Shown here one piece after another: positions 9,486 through 22,002 of a stretch of DNA of 64,000 nt (position 1 is its first letter; every line of letters begins with the position of its first letter). The translations under genes and the position numbers were made by a program. The notes beneath the pieces were generated by a model. It was not told the DNA's origin, did no database searches, and saw only the letters and a list, made by a program, of their open reading frames with translations. The DNA comes from Leucaena leucocephala. Lineage: Eukaryota; Streptophyta; Magnoliopsida; Fabales; Fabaceae. Where the stretch lies: assembly GCA_037074615.1 (NCBI GenBank), contig CM073522.1, positions 23,186,962 to 23,250,961 on the forward strand, written 5' to 3'.

Positions 9486-12400
9486 TGAAACATCCTCCCT
9501 TAGACTCCTCAGAGTACACTTGCGGAAGCAACATTAGCTTGATTATACCTTAACTTAAGCCCAGAAATTCAAAATTTTTCTCTTAAGTTCCTTATTCTGG
9601 ACCTTTAATTTGAAAATTAATTAATCTCATTCTATACATCCAAACAAGGCTTATTACCTATCCATGTAATGCCCCAGATGTGTACGACTGGCCTGCCAAA
9701 TTTCATAGCCAAACTCCTTCGTTTACTAGGTCAAACTGAGGCCAGAACACTGCTACCTCAGGACCTGCGAATTTCTCCCTTAATTCCCCATTCACAAATT
9801 GAACATGCCAAACAACATTTATTATTAAATAATAAAATGTCATACAACAAGGCATACAGCAAATTATCATATTTCTATTACATCTTTTTCTGCCTAAAAT
9901 CCGGCAGCATAACTGCTACAATTCTTCTTTAGAAAGTAACCGATCTTGTACCGATTCGGTAATTCCCGTAGGAACTACCATTCTACGTAAGTACCCAGGA
10001 AAGACTGGATGAACCGGCTAGGTCCACTCACTTCCAGCCTCCTTAGACAGCACCTACGTACACAGTACGTATCAGTTCCTTTCTTTGTTCCTTCCTCTGT
10101 TGCCAGAATTTTGGCAGCCTAACGGCGTCTCTCAAAATTTCCAGATTTTATTTTGACAGAACCTCCCCTGTAATGTTATTTTTGGGAATGAGATTCAAAA
10201 GAATCCCAGTAGCAATAATCATAACAATATATGTAATGCAGAGTGACGGTGCTTGCTTGTGATTGTGTATAGATAAGTATGCTGCGTGCTTCCATATTCA
10301 ATAACATATGATCATAGCATTGTAATAGAGCTTCAAGCATAACATATAAGACAACAATCCAACCAAACAATAGCACAACAAATCACAAAGACATTACATA
10401 AGAGCTAGGATTAGTTACTACCTCAAAAGCAGAGCTCCAGAACTTCTATACTGCTTCCAACTCCACCAGAACTTCCTTTCTTTCTTTCTTTCTCCTTCTC
10501 TCTCTTCTTTCTCTCTCTTTTCTTGCCAAAAACGTGGGATGCCTAAAATGGGAGGGGAAGGGGGTATTTATAGCTTTAATGGATGGCATTCTTGTAATTT
10601 TGAAGCCATCTGAACATGTGGTCCTGGTTTTTCCTGGATTTTCCTATTTTCTTTATTCCTTTTTACTGCATCATGCATGACATCATCCAGGACACCTCAC
10701 CGGGACACCTCATCGCCACATTCTTCACATGTCACAATTCCTGGACACCTCATCAGCTGACTCAGCAGTTCAGTCCAATCCAGTACCGGTCCAGAGTCTT
10801 GCACCGTAATACGTGTCCTTAACTTTTCTTCTGCCTCTAAGATGACGCCATGTGGCATCTGGAAGGGACCTTTCACGCCTTCCAATGCTATCCAGATAAG
10901 TCCCAGACTTTATCTGATCACCTCCTCGGTTATCGTGCCGACCGAGTAACTTTGCTTTATTGAAACAGCATTAAAATAGTATTTTAATGCCACTTTTTCC
11001 CACATACTCCATGGGCTACGTTTTTGGGCTCTGGGAATATCATCTTGGGTCTCTGATCCAGCCCAAGTACTCTGATGGCACGCTTCCCAAGAAACACCCC
11101 TTGGCAAATTACCAAAATACCCCTTAGTGTTTCTTTCTTTATTTCAATGAGTCTAGGGGCATTATTGTCTTTTCACACCCTTCTGTACTCTGTCAGGGCA
11201 TATACTGACTCTAAGTAACTTTATCTGTATGTGCCCTGGCTTCTGGGCCTGTCCAGAATGACCAAAATGCCCTCATACATCTACTACCCCTTTAGTACAA
11301 CACAGGGGCATTTTCGTAATTTCGTACTTTTCCGGGGTTCTGCCGGACACTAGCCCACCTATCAGTCCAAGTGTCTTACTGGGCCTTGTTGGCGCCATTA
11401 TTGGGCCTTTCAGGGTCCATTACCTTCATGGCACACATTACGAGGAAACTCCGCCCGTTAATGTTTATTGAATATTTAATCTATTTTTCACCGTTTATAC
11501 ACATATCCGGACACCGGCTCCTTCTGTCCGATACACTGGCCTGCGGTGTTCAGGCATCCCTGTGAGTCATATCAGTCATCTGACCGAGGTTATCCGAACT
11601 CATTCAGTCCCTTTTCAAATACCGATAAATTTCCCTATCGGATACCCGGAGGCCTCACACTCCCGTCTGGATTTTCTAATTTGCGAATAACTTTTTCTAC
11701 AGGCCTCCTATCGGTATTCTGTCAGTTTCCTGACATCCGCCCCATAAAGACGCATCATCCTGTATTTTCTCACCTAGATCTGAAATCTAGGATATCCAGT
11801 ATGAATTTTTATAACTTTTGGACGATCAGTCCATTGCTGGCTATCTGGAGTCTTCAAAAATTCCGGTATTAGGCCAGATTACCGAGCGTCCCTTGCTCTC
11901 TTTACCGGTGAAATCTGGGACTGAAATGCTGTCGGACAGTCCAAACCACTTCCGGCCGGACTTTCTTTAATTACACTTTAGCCCCAAGGAACTTTTCTTC
12001 TTTTCATTTAAGTCCCTTTTTATTTGGCTAAAATTACACTTAAGGACCCCACCTTTTTGTCCTTAAACTTTCCATAATTCTTTCATACTCATAGAGACCT
12101 CGTATGCACATTTCACAGTTCAGTGAAATGATCAGCATAATTTTCTCTATTTTCTGGCAAAATATGGTACTCATCGGCTACCGTCCCGATCTTTCCCATA
12201 ATTACGATTTTGCCCCTGCATTCTCTTTCTGGCCTCGTTGCTCATCTTCTCATCCCTCATCTTAAGGTCTAGAAATTCTCTTTCAATAACTCATCCCTTA
12301 AACTCTTCAGGAGTCATCGTTAATTGAAAGGCTCGACAACCCGCCCATATCAGGTTATCTTACACAGGAGCCAGCCCATATCAAGCTACCTGCAGAATTC

Positions 12401-12492
12401 CTAGGCTTGAGACTTAGGACATTTCTCACATTCCTCATCTTGGACGTAGATGAACTGTCCCGATCTCCTAGACTAAAAATCGGGATGTTACA
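9486..12492 (-). repeat. 5' LTR of element 2
   Basis: Partner of the 4562-7554 LTR and nearly identical to it. A 13-bp duplication near 10697 (an extra CCGGGACACCT unit) accounts for most of the length difference. The TATA box is at 10565-10573 on the - strand. It ends at the AGAGG duplication. Confidence 0.95.
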
Positions 12493-12497
12493 AGAGG
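12493..12497. repeat. Target-site duplication AGAGG, right copy
   Basis: Pairs with 4557-4561 around element 2. Confidence 0.97.
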
Positions 12498-13851
12498 AAA
12501 GACCAGGAATTTTGAGATTTCCCCAGATGGATTGTTGCAGTTCAGGGGAAGGCCCTATATCCCTAATGCTATGGGATTAAGAGAAAAGATTTTGGAGGAA
12601 GAACATAAAAGCCGATATACAGTCCATCCAGGTATGACCAAGATGTACCATGATGTTAAAAGGTTGTTTTGGTGGCCTGGATTGAAGAAGGATGTAGTGG
12701 ATTATGTGTCCAAGTGCTTGACCTGCCAGAAAGTAAAAATTGAACATCAAAAGCCAGCAGGAACATTACAGCCTCTAGATATCCCTGAGTGGAAATGGGA
12801 TGGTATTGCCATGGAGTTTGTGGAAGGACTACCCATGACTCCAAGTAAACATGATGCAGTATAGGTAGTAGTTGATCGATTGACGAAGTCAGCACATTTC
12901 CTGGCAATTAATAAGAGAGATTTTCTAGAAAAGCTGGCAAAGTTGTATATAAAAGAGATTGTTAGGCTTCATGGTATCCCAAGCAGCATTGTGTCTGATA
13001 GAGACCCTCGATTTACTTCTAATTTCTAGAGGGCTTTGCAGGAAGAAATGGGCACTACTCTCAGATTCAGTACAGCTTATCATCCTCAGACAGATGGTCA
13101 ATCTGAGAGAACTATACAAACGTTAGAGGATATGCTGAGAGCATGTGTCTTAGATTTTCAAGGTAGCTGGGATATCCATTTACCACTCTTAGAGTTTGCA
13201 TATAATAATAGTTATCAGACTAGTATTCAGATGGAACCTTTTGAAGCTCTGTATGGACGTAAATATAGATCCCCCTTATGCTGGCTAGAGTTGAGCGAGA
13301 GAAGAATGCTTGGTCCTGATATAGTGGATTAAACTGCAGAGCAGATTACGGTGATTAGATAAAGATTGCTGACGGCTCAAAGTAGACAGAAAAGCTATGC
13401 AGATGTTAGAAGGAAGCTGTTGGAGTTTGAAGAAGGAGAGCATGTATTCCTTAAGTTAACTCCAATGACGGGAGCCGGACGATCGATCAAGGTAAAGAAA
13501 TTACATCCAAGATACATCGGACCATTCCAAATTCTCTCAAAGATAGGGGCAGTAGCCTATAGGTTGGCTCTTCCTCCAAATCTTAGCCAAATACATGATG
13601 TGTTTCATGTTTCCCAATTAAAGAAGTATGTTCCAGATCCATCTCATGTGATTGAGCAAGATGAAGTCACACTACGAGATAATCTGACCTATGAGGTTGG
13701 ACCAGTACGAATTGCTGATCGAAAGGTTAAGCAGTTACGTAATAAGCAAATTCCTCTAGTAAAAGTGATCTGGAAAGGCTTGACTGAACATGAAGCTACA
13801 TGGGAAACAGAAGAAAAGATGAGGGGGAAGTATCCTGAGTTGTTTCCATAG
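12498..13851 (+). pseudogene. pol: pol part 2 of element 1: integrase and chromodomain
   Basis: Continuation of pol after inserted element 2. The zinc-binding domain shows H-X-H-type residues from about 12603 and C-X2-C at about 12715-12726. In the catalytic core the first acidic position reads MEF (Glu at 12814-12816), where Asp is usual. The second Asp is at 12997-12999 and the Glu at 13105-13107, giving the D-35-E spacing. The C-terminal part (HPRYIGPF, DVFHVSQLKKY) leads into a chromodomain at about 13700-13848 that ends in a W-(K)-G/EATWE motif typical of Tekay/Del chromoviruses. Such domains are thought to guide insertion to heterochromatin. Stops lie at 12862, 13027, 13330 and 13360, each one transition from a Trp or Gln codon. 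Confidence 0.92.
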
Positions 13852-13888
13852 GGTATGTATAATGTAAATTTTGAGAACGAAATTTATT

Positions 13889-13904
13889 TTAAGGGGGAGA
13901 GAAA
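13889..13904 (+). promoter_or_regulatory. Polypurine tract of element 1
   Basis: AAGGGGGAGAGAAA directly precedes the LTR and follows a GAGAACGAAATTTATT motif shared with elements 2 and 3. Confidence 0.88.
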
Positions 13905-16688
13905 TGTAATATCCCTAATTTTCTGTACTGACTTGTATGTACGGATTGAATGAAATATATGAATTATTTTTCAGGAAAAAGATGTGGTTATTTAGGTAAA
14001 GAAAGGGATTAAATTGAAAAAGAAAGGAAATGAAAGGACTTGATTGCAATTATGGAAAGTCTAAGGCTAAGAAGGAAAGGTAGACAAAAATGTGGGGTCT
14101 TAAAGTGTAATTTTAGCCAAATAAAGGGACTTAAGTGCAAAGAAGAAAAAGTTCCCTGGGACTAAAGTATAATTAAAGAAAATTAGGCCAGAAGTGGTTT
14201 GGACTGCCTGAAAGCATTTCAGTCCCAGATTTCACTAGTAGAGAGAGCAAGTGATGCTGGGTAATCCAGCTCAATACAGGAATTTTTCAAAATTCCAGAT
14301 AGCTAAAATTGATCTGATAGTCTAAAAGTTATAAAAATTCCTACCGGATATCCTAGATTTCATATATAAGTGAGAAATTACATGATGATGTGTCCTGATA
14401 GGGCGGATGTCAGGAAACTGACAGAATACCGATAGAAGGTCTGCAGGAAAAGTTATTCACAAATTAGCAAATACAGACGGAGTGTGAGGCCTCCAGGGAT
14501 CCGATTAGGAAATTTATCGGTATTTAAAAAGGGACTGAATGAGTTCCGATGACCTCAATCAGATGACTGTTATGACTCACAGGGATGCCTAAACACAACA
14601 GGCCAGTGTATCTGGTAAAAGGACCCGGTGTCCAGAGATGTGTATAAACGGTGTGTGATAGCTAAAATACTCGGTGAACATTAACGGGGAAGATTCCTCG
14701 TAATGCATGCCATGAAGGTAATGGACCCTGAAAGGCCCAATAATGGCGCCATCAAAGGCCTAATAAGACTCTTGGACTGATAGGTAGGCCAGTGTCCAGC
14801 GGAACCTCGAAAAAGTACAAAATTACGAAAATGCCCCTGCGCTGTACTAAAGGGTAGTAGAGGAATGGAAGGTATTTTGGTCATTCTGGATAGGCCCAGG
14901 AGCCAAGACATGCACAGGTAAGGGTAATCAAGGTCAGTATATGCCCTGACAGGGTACAGAAAGGTGTAAAGTGACAATTTTACCCTTAGGGTTAAGAGAG
15001 TGCAAGAAATGGCACCCAGGGGAATTTTGGTCATTTCCTAGGGATCTGTAATTGAGTTTAGACCCAGTATAAAAATGTTAATGATATACAGGACCCAGAT
15101 AGTTAATTTAAGGGTAGAAGACATAATATGGATTTTCAGGAAATTAGATTCAGAAAACAATCCAGTTTTCGGGGAAACAGACCGGGCCGGTACTGGATTA
15201 GACTAGAAAGCTTCCAGAAGGCTTTGTGGTCCCTCAAATTTTGCCATGTGAAGAATGTGAGGGGTGAGGTGTCCCTTGATGATGCAGTAAAAGGGAATAA
15301 AGAAAAATAGGAAATTCCAGAAAAACCAGGGCCACAAGTTCAGAGGGCTTCAAAATTACGAAAATGCCATCCATCAAAACTATAAACACCCCCTTGCCTT
15401 CATTCATCACGGCCTAGAGCACCTTTAGAGAGAGAAAGAAGAAAGGAAGTTCTGGCAGAGTTGAAAGCAGTACAGAGATTCTAAAGCTAAACTTTTAAGG
15501 TAGTAACTAATCCTAGCTTGTATGTAATGTCTTTGTGTTTGGTTGTCCTATTGTTTGGTTGGATTGTTGTCTTATATGTCATGCTTGAAGCTCTATTACA
15601 ATACTATGATCATATGTTATTGAATATGGAAGCACGCAGCATACTTATCTGTACACAATCACAAGCAAGCACTGTCACTCTGCATTATATATATTGTTAT
15701 GATTATTACTACTGAGATTCCCCCGAATCTCATCCCAATAAATAACCCATTACAGGGGAGGTTATGCCAAAGTGAATTTTGGGAATTTTAAGAGACGCCG
15801 TTATGCTGCCGAAATTATGACAAGATGGCAACAGTAGAGAAATGAGCTGATACGTACTGTGTACGTAGGTACTATCTAAGGAGGCTGGAAGTGAGTGGAC
15901 CTAGCCGGTTCATCCAGTCTTTCTTGGGTACTTACGTAGAATGGTAGTTCTCACGGGAATTACCGAATCGGTACAAGATCAGTTACTTTCTAGAGATGAA
16001 GCGTAGCGGTTATGCTGCCAAATTTCAGGCAGAAAAGATGTAGTGGAAATATGAGAATCTTGTGCATATTCTGATGTATAACAACTTATTATTTAATGAT
16101 AAGTATTGTTTGTCATGTTTGACTGATATGTGATGGATATATGCATATGTGGGTAAAGTTGATTGCTGGAAATTGCCACTATGAATAGTAACTTGTGGTG
16201 ACCTAATGATGTTTGACCCATAATTAAAAATAGTAAATGGATGAATAAATGTATTAAATTTTTATGGTAAATAGTAGACATATTAAGCTTCGATTTTATA
16301 TATACAATGTCTCATTTGGATGTCTACACATGGAGATATAAATTATCAAAGTTGGAACCAGAATGCTGGATTTGGGGGGGAAATGCTGGATGAACAGTAA
16401 AATGGTAACATTGACCTACGTTGACTTGGTCAAAAAATGATCAATGAGTGATTTTTCCCTAAAAGATAATTGAGTTATCTTCATGTATCAATTGGAACAA
16501 CTTCATTTTGATTTTTCTATAATTAATTATGATTTTCCAAATTCAGGTCACTCATCTGGAATTTACACAGTGAACAGTACTCGAGAAGAGTAAAATTCCA
16601 GATTGAGAAATTGGACTTCAATGACCTTGAAAGTGGTTCTAAATGCTACCAAATGATCCCTAAAATGTACAAAAGTAAGGATGTTTCA
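13905..16688 (+). repeat. 3' LTR of element 1 (U3 end TGTAATATCCC)
   Basis: 2,784-bp LTR, TGTAATATCC...GATGTTTCA. A TATA-like box (TATAAAC) is at 15381-15387. The GA-rich leader and candidate splice donor are near 15500 and the candidate acceptor near 15755. The conserved U5 block is at about 15780-16040. Its end matches 1-414. The flanking 5 bases are CCATT; the matching duplication would lie left of the window. Confidence 0.94.
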
Positions 16689-17640
16689 CCATTCACATCA
16701 CAGCAAGTAGAAGAAGAAGAGAGAGAGAGAAAGGAAGGAAAAAGGAGGAGGTCTGACCGAGATAGGAGCAATCCAAGGAGCTTAGAGACTCGACAAGCTT
16801 AGGAATAAGGTAAGTAATTTATTCTAGTCCCTGCTCTAGTCAATTAGAGGATTGTTCTTATGAATTTAATAGTTAGAATAGAGAAATGTCTCTCTCTTGA
16901 TGAGGTTAGTCGTGGATAGAAAGTTAGGGGATTGTCAGATTAGGGGTATTACCTCCTCAAGTTAAGCTTGAGTTGAGTAGAGCTATATTGGATAGGATAA
17001 TAATGAAATATTATTATGCCTTATATAGGCTTTGACCTATGAAAAGGAGTAACCTTAGAGCAAGGGCTACAGACTAAAGGAAATGCTACACGTCAAGTAG
17101 TGAACTTATACCAAACTTGTATGCTTATTGCTTGAGTTTTGTTAATATGCTATTGGCTTATCTTGATTATGTGAAGCATATATGATTGATAATGCTCTAT
17201 TTATTTTTATGCTATGGCCATATGTCATAAATAAGGTAATGCTAAAGGAAATGGTACACGTCAGGTAGTGAACTTATACCAAACTTGTATAGTTATTGCT
17301 TGAGTGTTGTTAATATGCTATTGGCTTATCTTGATTATGTGAAGCATATATGATTGATAATGCTCTGTTTCTTTTTATGCTATGGCCATATGTTATAAAT
17401 AAGAATCATGGAAGCATGTATATATGATTATGCAAGCATGTTAAACACTAAGCATATACTTTCATACATTGTTCATGGTACCGTTTGCTACTGAGATTTC
17501 CCTAGAAATTTCACCCCTACCTTTTCCAAACATAACAGGATACCATTTTGGAGAAGATGAAGCCTAGAAAAGTGAGGTATGACAATAAACATTGGGGATC
17601 ATGGTATTTTTCTCTCTTAGTGAAATAATACATAATCAAC
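16689..17640 (+). repeat. Old LTR remnant that received element 1
   Basis: Reads like the transcribed part of an LTR: GA-rich leader (16708-16750), canonical donor AAG|GTAAGT at about 16809, an acceptor-like ACAG|GA at 17538 after a pyrimidine-rich run, and the CTACTGAGATT landmark at about 17490. It contains an internal direct repeat: about 130 bases at 17080-17215 (AAATGCTACACGTCAAGTAG...) recur at 17240-17400 with few changes. The upstream half lies left of element 1. Confidence 0.65.
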
Positions 17641-18115
17641 GGAGGGTTGAATGCTTTTCTGAGTAATTGCTTTAGTCATTATTTTCTTTTATCATCTGTC
17701 ATCGCCAACTTCTTAACTTTAAATACTCTTCTATTTGTGGTTGATCTTGTGACCGTTGAGCATTGTTTCCATTGAGGCTTTCTTCTATTGAGTTTTCTTT
17801 TCGTTGGAAATATGAATGTTGAACTAGCCATTATAAACGTTGAAGCTTCTGACACCTAGTGCCTTTTTGTTGTTGAAAATCCGTTAGCTTTGATCTTAGT
17901 CTAATCTCATTTTTAGCTATAAACTCAACTGAGTTTGAACTTCTGTTAGTAATCGTGTAAACACTCCAAGATTTAAATCGTTAGTTTATAAACATGTGAA
18001 GTGAGGATTTGAAGAAGAGTTTAAACTTCAATAAATTTATTGACATAGAGAATGATAGTAGAATAATGCATGCTCAATCAATGATCAAGTGTTTTGAGAA
18101 TCACTTTAGTTATAA
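17641..18115. other. Unassigned AT-rich sequence
   Basis: I see no ORF, LTR end, or clear match to other parts of the window. It may be old LTR sequence beyond recognition. Confidence 0.5.
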
Positions 18116-18478
18116 TCTAAAACATCTTACTTTTAACCCCTCATAGTACATATTCATAAGCATATTTAACTAGTGAAAGCATTACTTGAGCCCAAAAATT
18201 AAAATTTTTAAACTTAATTGGTGAATTCCAGGTTGGTAGTCCAATTTTAAAAATTCATAACTAATCCTAGAAAAATCATATGGAGTTTCTTCGAATTTCT
18301 ACTTGAAGCTCCTTCATAGATATTTAAGGGGAAAATATAAATCTGGGCATTTACCTTGCCAATCAATATAGTTAAATCGTTACTTTTTACTATTCATATG
18401 GTAAATTTTGGAAATTCCAGATTCTGACTTGTAATTTTGAAAATTCATTTATCTTGATATACAGATCCAAATGATGCA
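18116..18478 (-). repeat. Old minus-strand LTR remnant, left part
   Basis: Begins near TAAAACATCTTACTTTTAACCCCTC and continues with a CTTGAGCCCAAAAATT stretch. This matches the order of motifs in the U5 end of the element 2 LTR (4562-4660), strongly diverged. It continues at 31554 after the inserted solo LTR. Confidence 0.55.
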
Positions 18479-21400
18479 TGAAACATCCTTAATCTCATGC
18501 TTACATATACTCAATTGGAAGTATCTTAGATCATTGGAACACCATTTTACTTTAGAAACATGAATTTCCAAGAGCTAGGCTATTGGGCACTGTTCACTTT
18601 TACTGTTTACTTGGTAATTTCAGATTACACCATGAACTTTGGAAATTCATAATTAAATCTAGAAAATCGAAATGAGATGGTTCCAATTTATAATGAAAGT
18701 TATTTCGTTAAACTTTGAGGAAAAAAATATGAAAATGAGATTTTCTTGTTCAAATGAAATCAGTTTATTCGTTGAAAGTCACTGTTCATTTGGTAAATTT
18801 GGAAGTTCCAGTTTTCTTACCTCATTTTCAAAAATTCATTTCTTTTTGGTTACTTATTCAAATAAGTCGTGTTACATATGGATTTAAAGATCCATATGTT
18901 TACTTTAAGCTCATAAAAGTTTGTGGAAAAATGCATTCATTTACTATATGAACTTAGTGCATGAACCTCTCTTCCTTTGAGTAGTCGTATTATCTTATTC
19001 CAGATTTTAAAACCCAATTTTGAAAAATCATAACAATTCGAGTTCTTAACCAAATGAAGCTTTCTTGGTGTCCATTTAAAGCTATAGATCTTAGCTATGT
19101 TCATGCCAAATTTCATATGAAAACTCGTCGGATAAGTCACTTAAACTATCATTTTAAGTACACTACCTCGGATCGGATTTGTGAGTAGCATACATCATAC
19201 ACACCAAAACATCATCTTGTGAGTAAAGTTCACACTCTTTAAGTTATATGCAGTCATCCATCTACATTTACCCTTTTGCCTTGAGAAGATCCAGCACCTA
19301 GAGCATGGTTATTTATATGGAAGGAATAAGATTTTATGGAAATCTCAATAGCTTTCATACAAACTATAAGGTTATGCATGCTTGATTAAATGCCTAACAT
19401 GTTATCATGCAATGGGAGCTAATTCATGATCATACATAAGCAAACTCTAACATGCATATTATCATGACATAGGTTGCAAGGAGTTGCACATATTCATAAC
19501 TCATCATCATCATCATAATCATCATCACATAAAATATCATGCTCAACCAAACTTCATGCATAACAAGCAAGCATATTAATCAAACAACATAAGTTTTTAG
19601 TTAAGTATGCTTGCCACCTCTTATGTATCTTTACCAATTCCTTCTTGAATTGATCCTTCCTTCCCACAAATGTCAAAACCTAGGCATAACAAAGCAATCA
19701 CCAAGTTACAACTCAATTCCAATCCAATCTCAAGGCTAGGGTTTCATTAAGTCCCTTTCTTTCTCTACTTTGTGACTTATGATGACATCTTTCTAAACTA
19801 AACTCTCATGGTACATTTCCATATAATTTTCCATGCAGAATCCAGATATGCATTCAAAAATTCCAGAATTCAATTGCATCTCATGCTGCTGTATAGAACC
19901 GAAAAGTGGCCTATATTTTTCTAAAAATTCTTATTTTGATTCCAATGCTTCCAATACTTGTTTCCCTACTATAACCCCACACAATTTTCCATTTTAAACT
20001 CATTGGAAGCATCAAAACCATGAAATTCCAACATATGAACAGTGATTGCATACTGTACAGAACAGAACATGATCTTGGATTCACAAACATACTTGAATTC
20101 CCAAGCCATTACAACTTGATTCTAGCTTGCTTAAGCTTGTATAAACTATCCATAACATAAAACTCATGTTCTTTCCACACATACACAGAAATTCCAGCAT
20201 CACCTCCACAAGATTTATGCCTCAAAAATCACTTAAACTCAAGATCAAATCTACTAGAACATAGTCTAGGATCAAGGGAATAACTTACCTTACTAGTTTC
20301 TTCAAGGTGCTTGCTTTCTTTTGGCTTGAATGGAAATTTTGCAAGAGTTTCCCCAAGGTCTCCTCTTTACTGAAATGAATCTGAAATGGAGGGGGTATTT
20401 ATAGAAAATTTTGGGGAAAATGAAAGGCCAAGATCATTTTGGGTACTATGTAATCTTGTGGCTTAACTTTAATCTTGGATTTTCTTTTCTTTTTCATTTA
20501 TGACATCATCTTGTATGACATCATCCAAGGGACACCTCATGGGACACCTAACCACTCACATGGAGAAATTGAAGAGCCAAGAAGCCTCTGGAAAATTTCC
20601 AGTCCAATCCGGTACAGGGCCGGTTCGATTTCCCGAAAATAGGACTGTTTCCTGAATCTAATTTTTCTGAGATTCCATAATATATTTTCTGACCTTAAAT
20701 CCAATATCCGGATTATTTCTATCATTGACATTCTTATACTGGGTTTAAACTTAATTACAGATCCCTTGCAAAATGACCAAAATACCCTTGGTGTCCTTTC
20801 TTGCACTTATTAACCCTAAGGGCAAACTCGTCATTTCACACCTCTTTGAACCATATCAGAGCATATACTGACTCTGACTAACTCTTCCTGTGTATGCCTT
20901 GGTGTTTTGTCCTGTCCAAAATGACTAAAATGCCCTCCATTCATCTATTTCTCCTTAAGACAATACTGGGGCATATTCATAATTTTACACTTTTCCGGGG
21001 TTTCCCTATACACTGGTGAAACATCCTCCCTTACAGCCCTCAGAGTACACTAGCGGAAGCAATATTAGCTTTATTATGCGTTAGCTTCATAATCCAAAAT
21101 TTGAATATGCCAAACATTATTTATCATTGAATCATAAAATGTCATACAATATGGCATATACAACAAGACATATACATAATCCTCATATCTCTATTACATC
21201 TCGTTCTGCCTAAACTTCGGCAGCATAACCGCTACGCTTCAGCTGTACAAAGAACTGAACCGTACTGATTCGGTAATTCCCTCATGAGAACTACCATTCT
21301 ACGTAGTACCCAGGAAAGACTAGATGAACCGGCTAGGTCCACTCACTTCTAGCCTCCTTAGACAGCACTACGTACACAGTACTTATCATATACTGATGTT

Positions 21401-21731
21401 CAGTCTTTACTTCGGCAGCATAACGGCGTCTCTTAGGATTCTCAAAATCCACTTCAGCATAACCTCTCTGTAATGGGTTATATATGGGCGATGAGATTTG
21501 TAACATCCCAATTTTCAGGCCTTGAGACACGGAAATAGCCTGAGAATGAGAGGCTACCAGACCCCTTTTGAGCAGAAGTCCCAGAGACATAAGAGAGTTT
21601 TTAGGGACTAAGCTGCGAGTAAGTAAAGGTACGGGAACTTATGTGCAAACAGTGGAAGTCCCAAGGGGTAGAATGGCCATTTGGGGTGATGTAAAGGTCA
21701 AAGGTTGAAGAGTTACGAGCTGACCGTTCTG

Positions 21732-22002
21732 GTCGCGACTAGAGTAAAGCATGGTCGCGACTAGTGGTTACAGAAAGAGCTATACGCGACAAGAAAGCAT
21801 TATGGTCGCGACGTAAAAGAAGTATGGTCGCGACTAGAAAGCAGTGATATCGCGACTAATAGTGGCAGAAAGCCTTAGACGCGACTAAAAAGTGTTATAG
21901 TCGCGACGATAGCATGTTGTGGTCGCGACGAGAAGATGTTTTGGTTGCGACTAATGTACACAGAATTGTAAGGTCGCGACAAGATGATGTTGAGGTCGCG
22001 AC
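21732..22002 (+). repeat. GTCGCGAC array in U3 of element 3, 5' LTR
   Basis: Twelve copies of the palindrome GTCGCGAC or one-to-two-base variants. The distances between starts are 22, 29, 22, 22, 22, 29, 22, 22, 22, 29, 22, which sum exactly to 263. The spacers differ in sequence. Variants are mostly CpG-to-TpG/CpA changes. The array lies about 570 bp upstream of the TATA box. The function is unknown. Confidence 0.95.

Larger units (their letters stand above)
4562..12492 (-). mobile_element. Element 2: young gag-only LTR retrotransposon nested in pol
   Basis: Complete element of 7,931 bp on the - strand: LTR, polypurine tract, gag, leader, primer site, LTR. The LTRs are 2,993 and 3,007 bp. 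I count about fourteen substitutions between them, plus one 13-bp and one 1-bp indel, so insertion was recent. The internal region is only 1,931 bp and holds one intact gag. Protease, reverse transcriptase, RNase H and integrase are all absent, so it fits the non-autonomous TR-GAG type and needs pol from elsewhere. A 5-bp duplication (AGAGG) flanks it. Confidence 0.96.

Noticed and set aside
16689..16693. Target duplication of element 1 (CCATT)
   Set aside because: The left flank is outside the window, so it cannot be confirmed.
21732..22002. CGCG box for CAMTA factors
   Set aside because: The CAMTA consensus (A/C/G)CGCG(C/G/T) is not met, because the core here is flanked by T and A.
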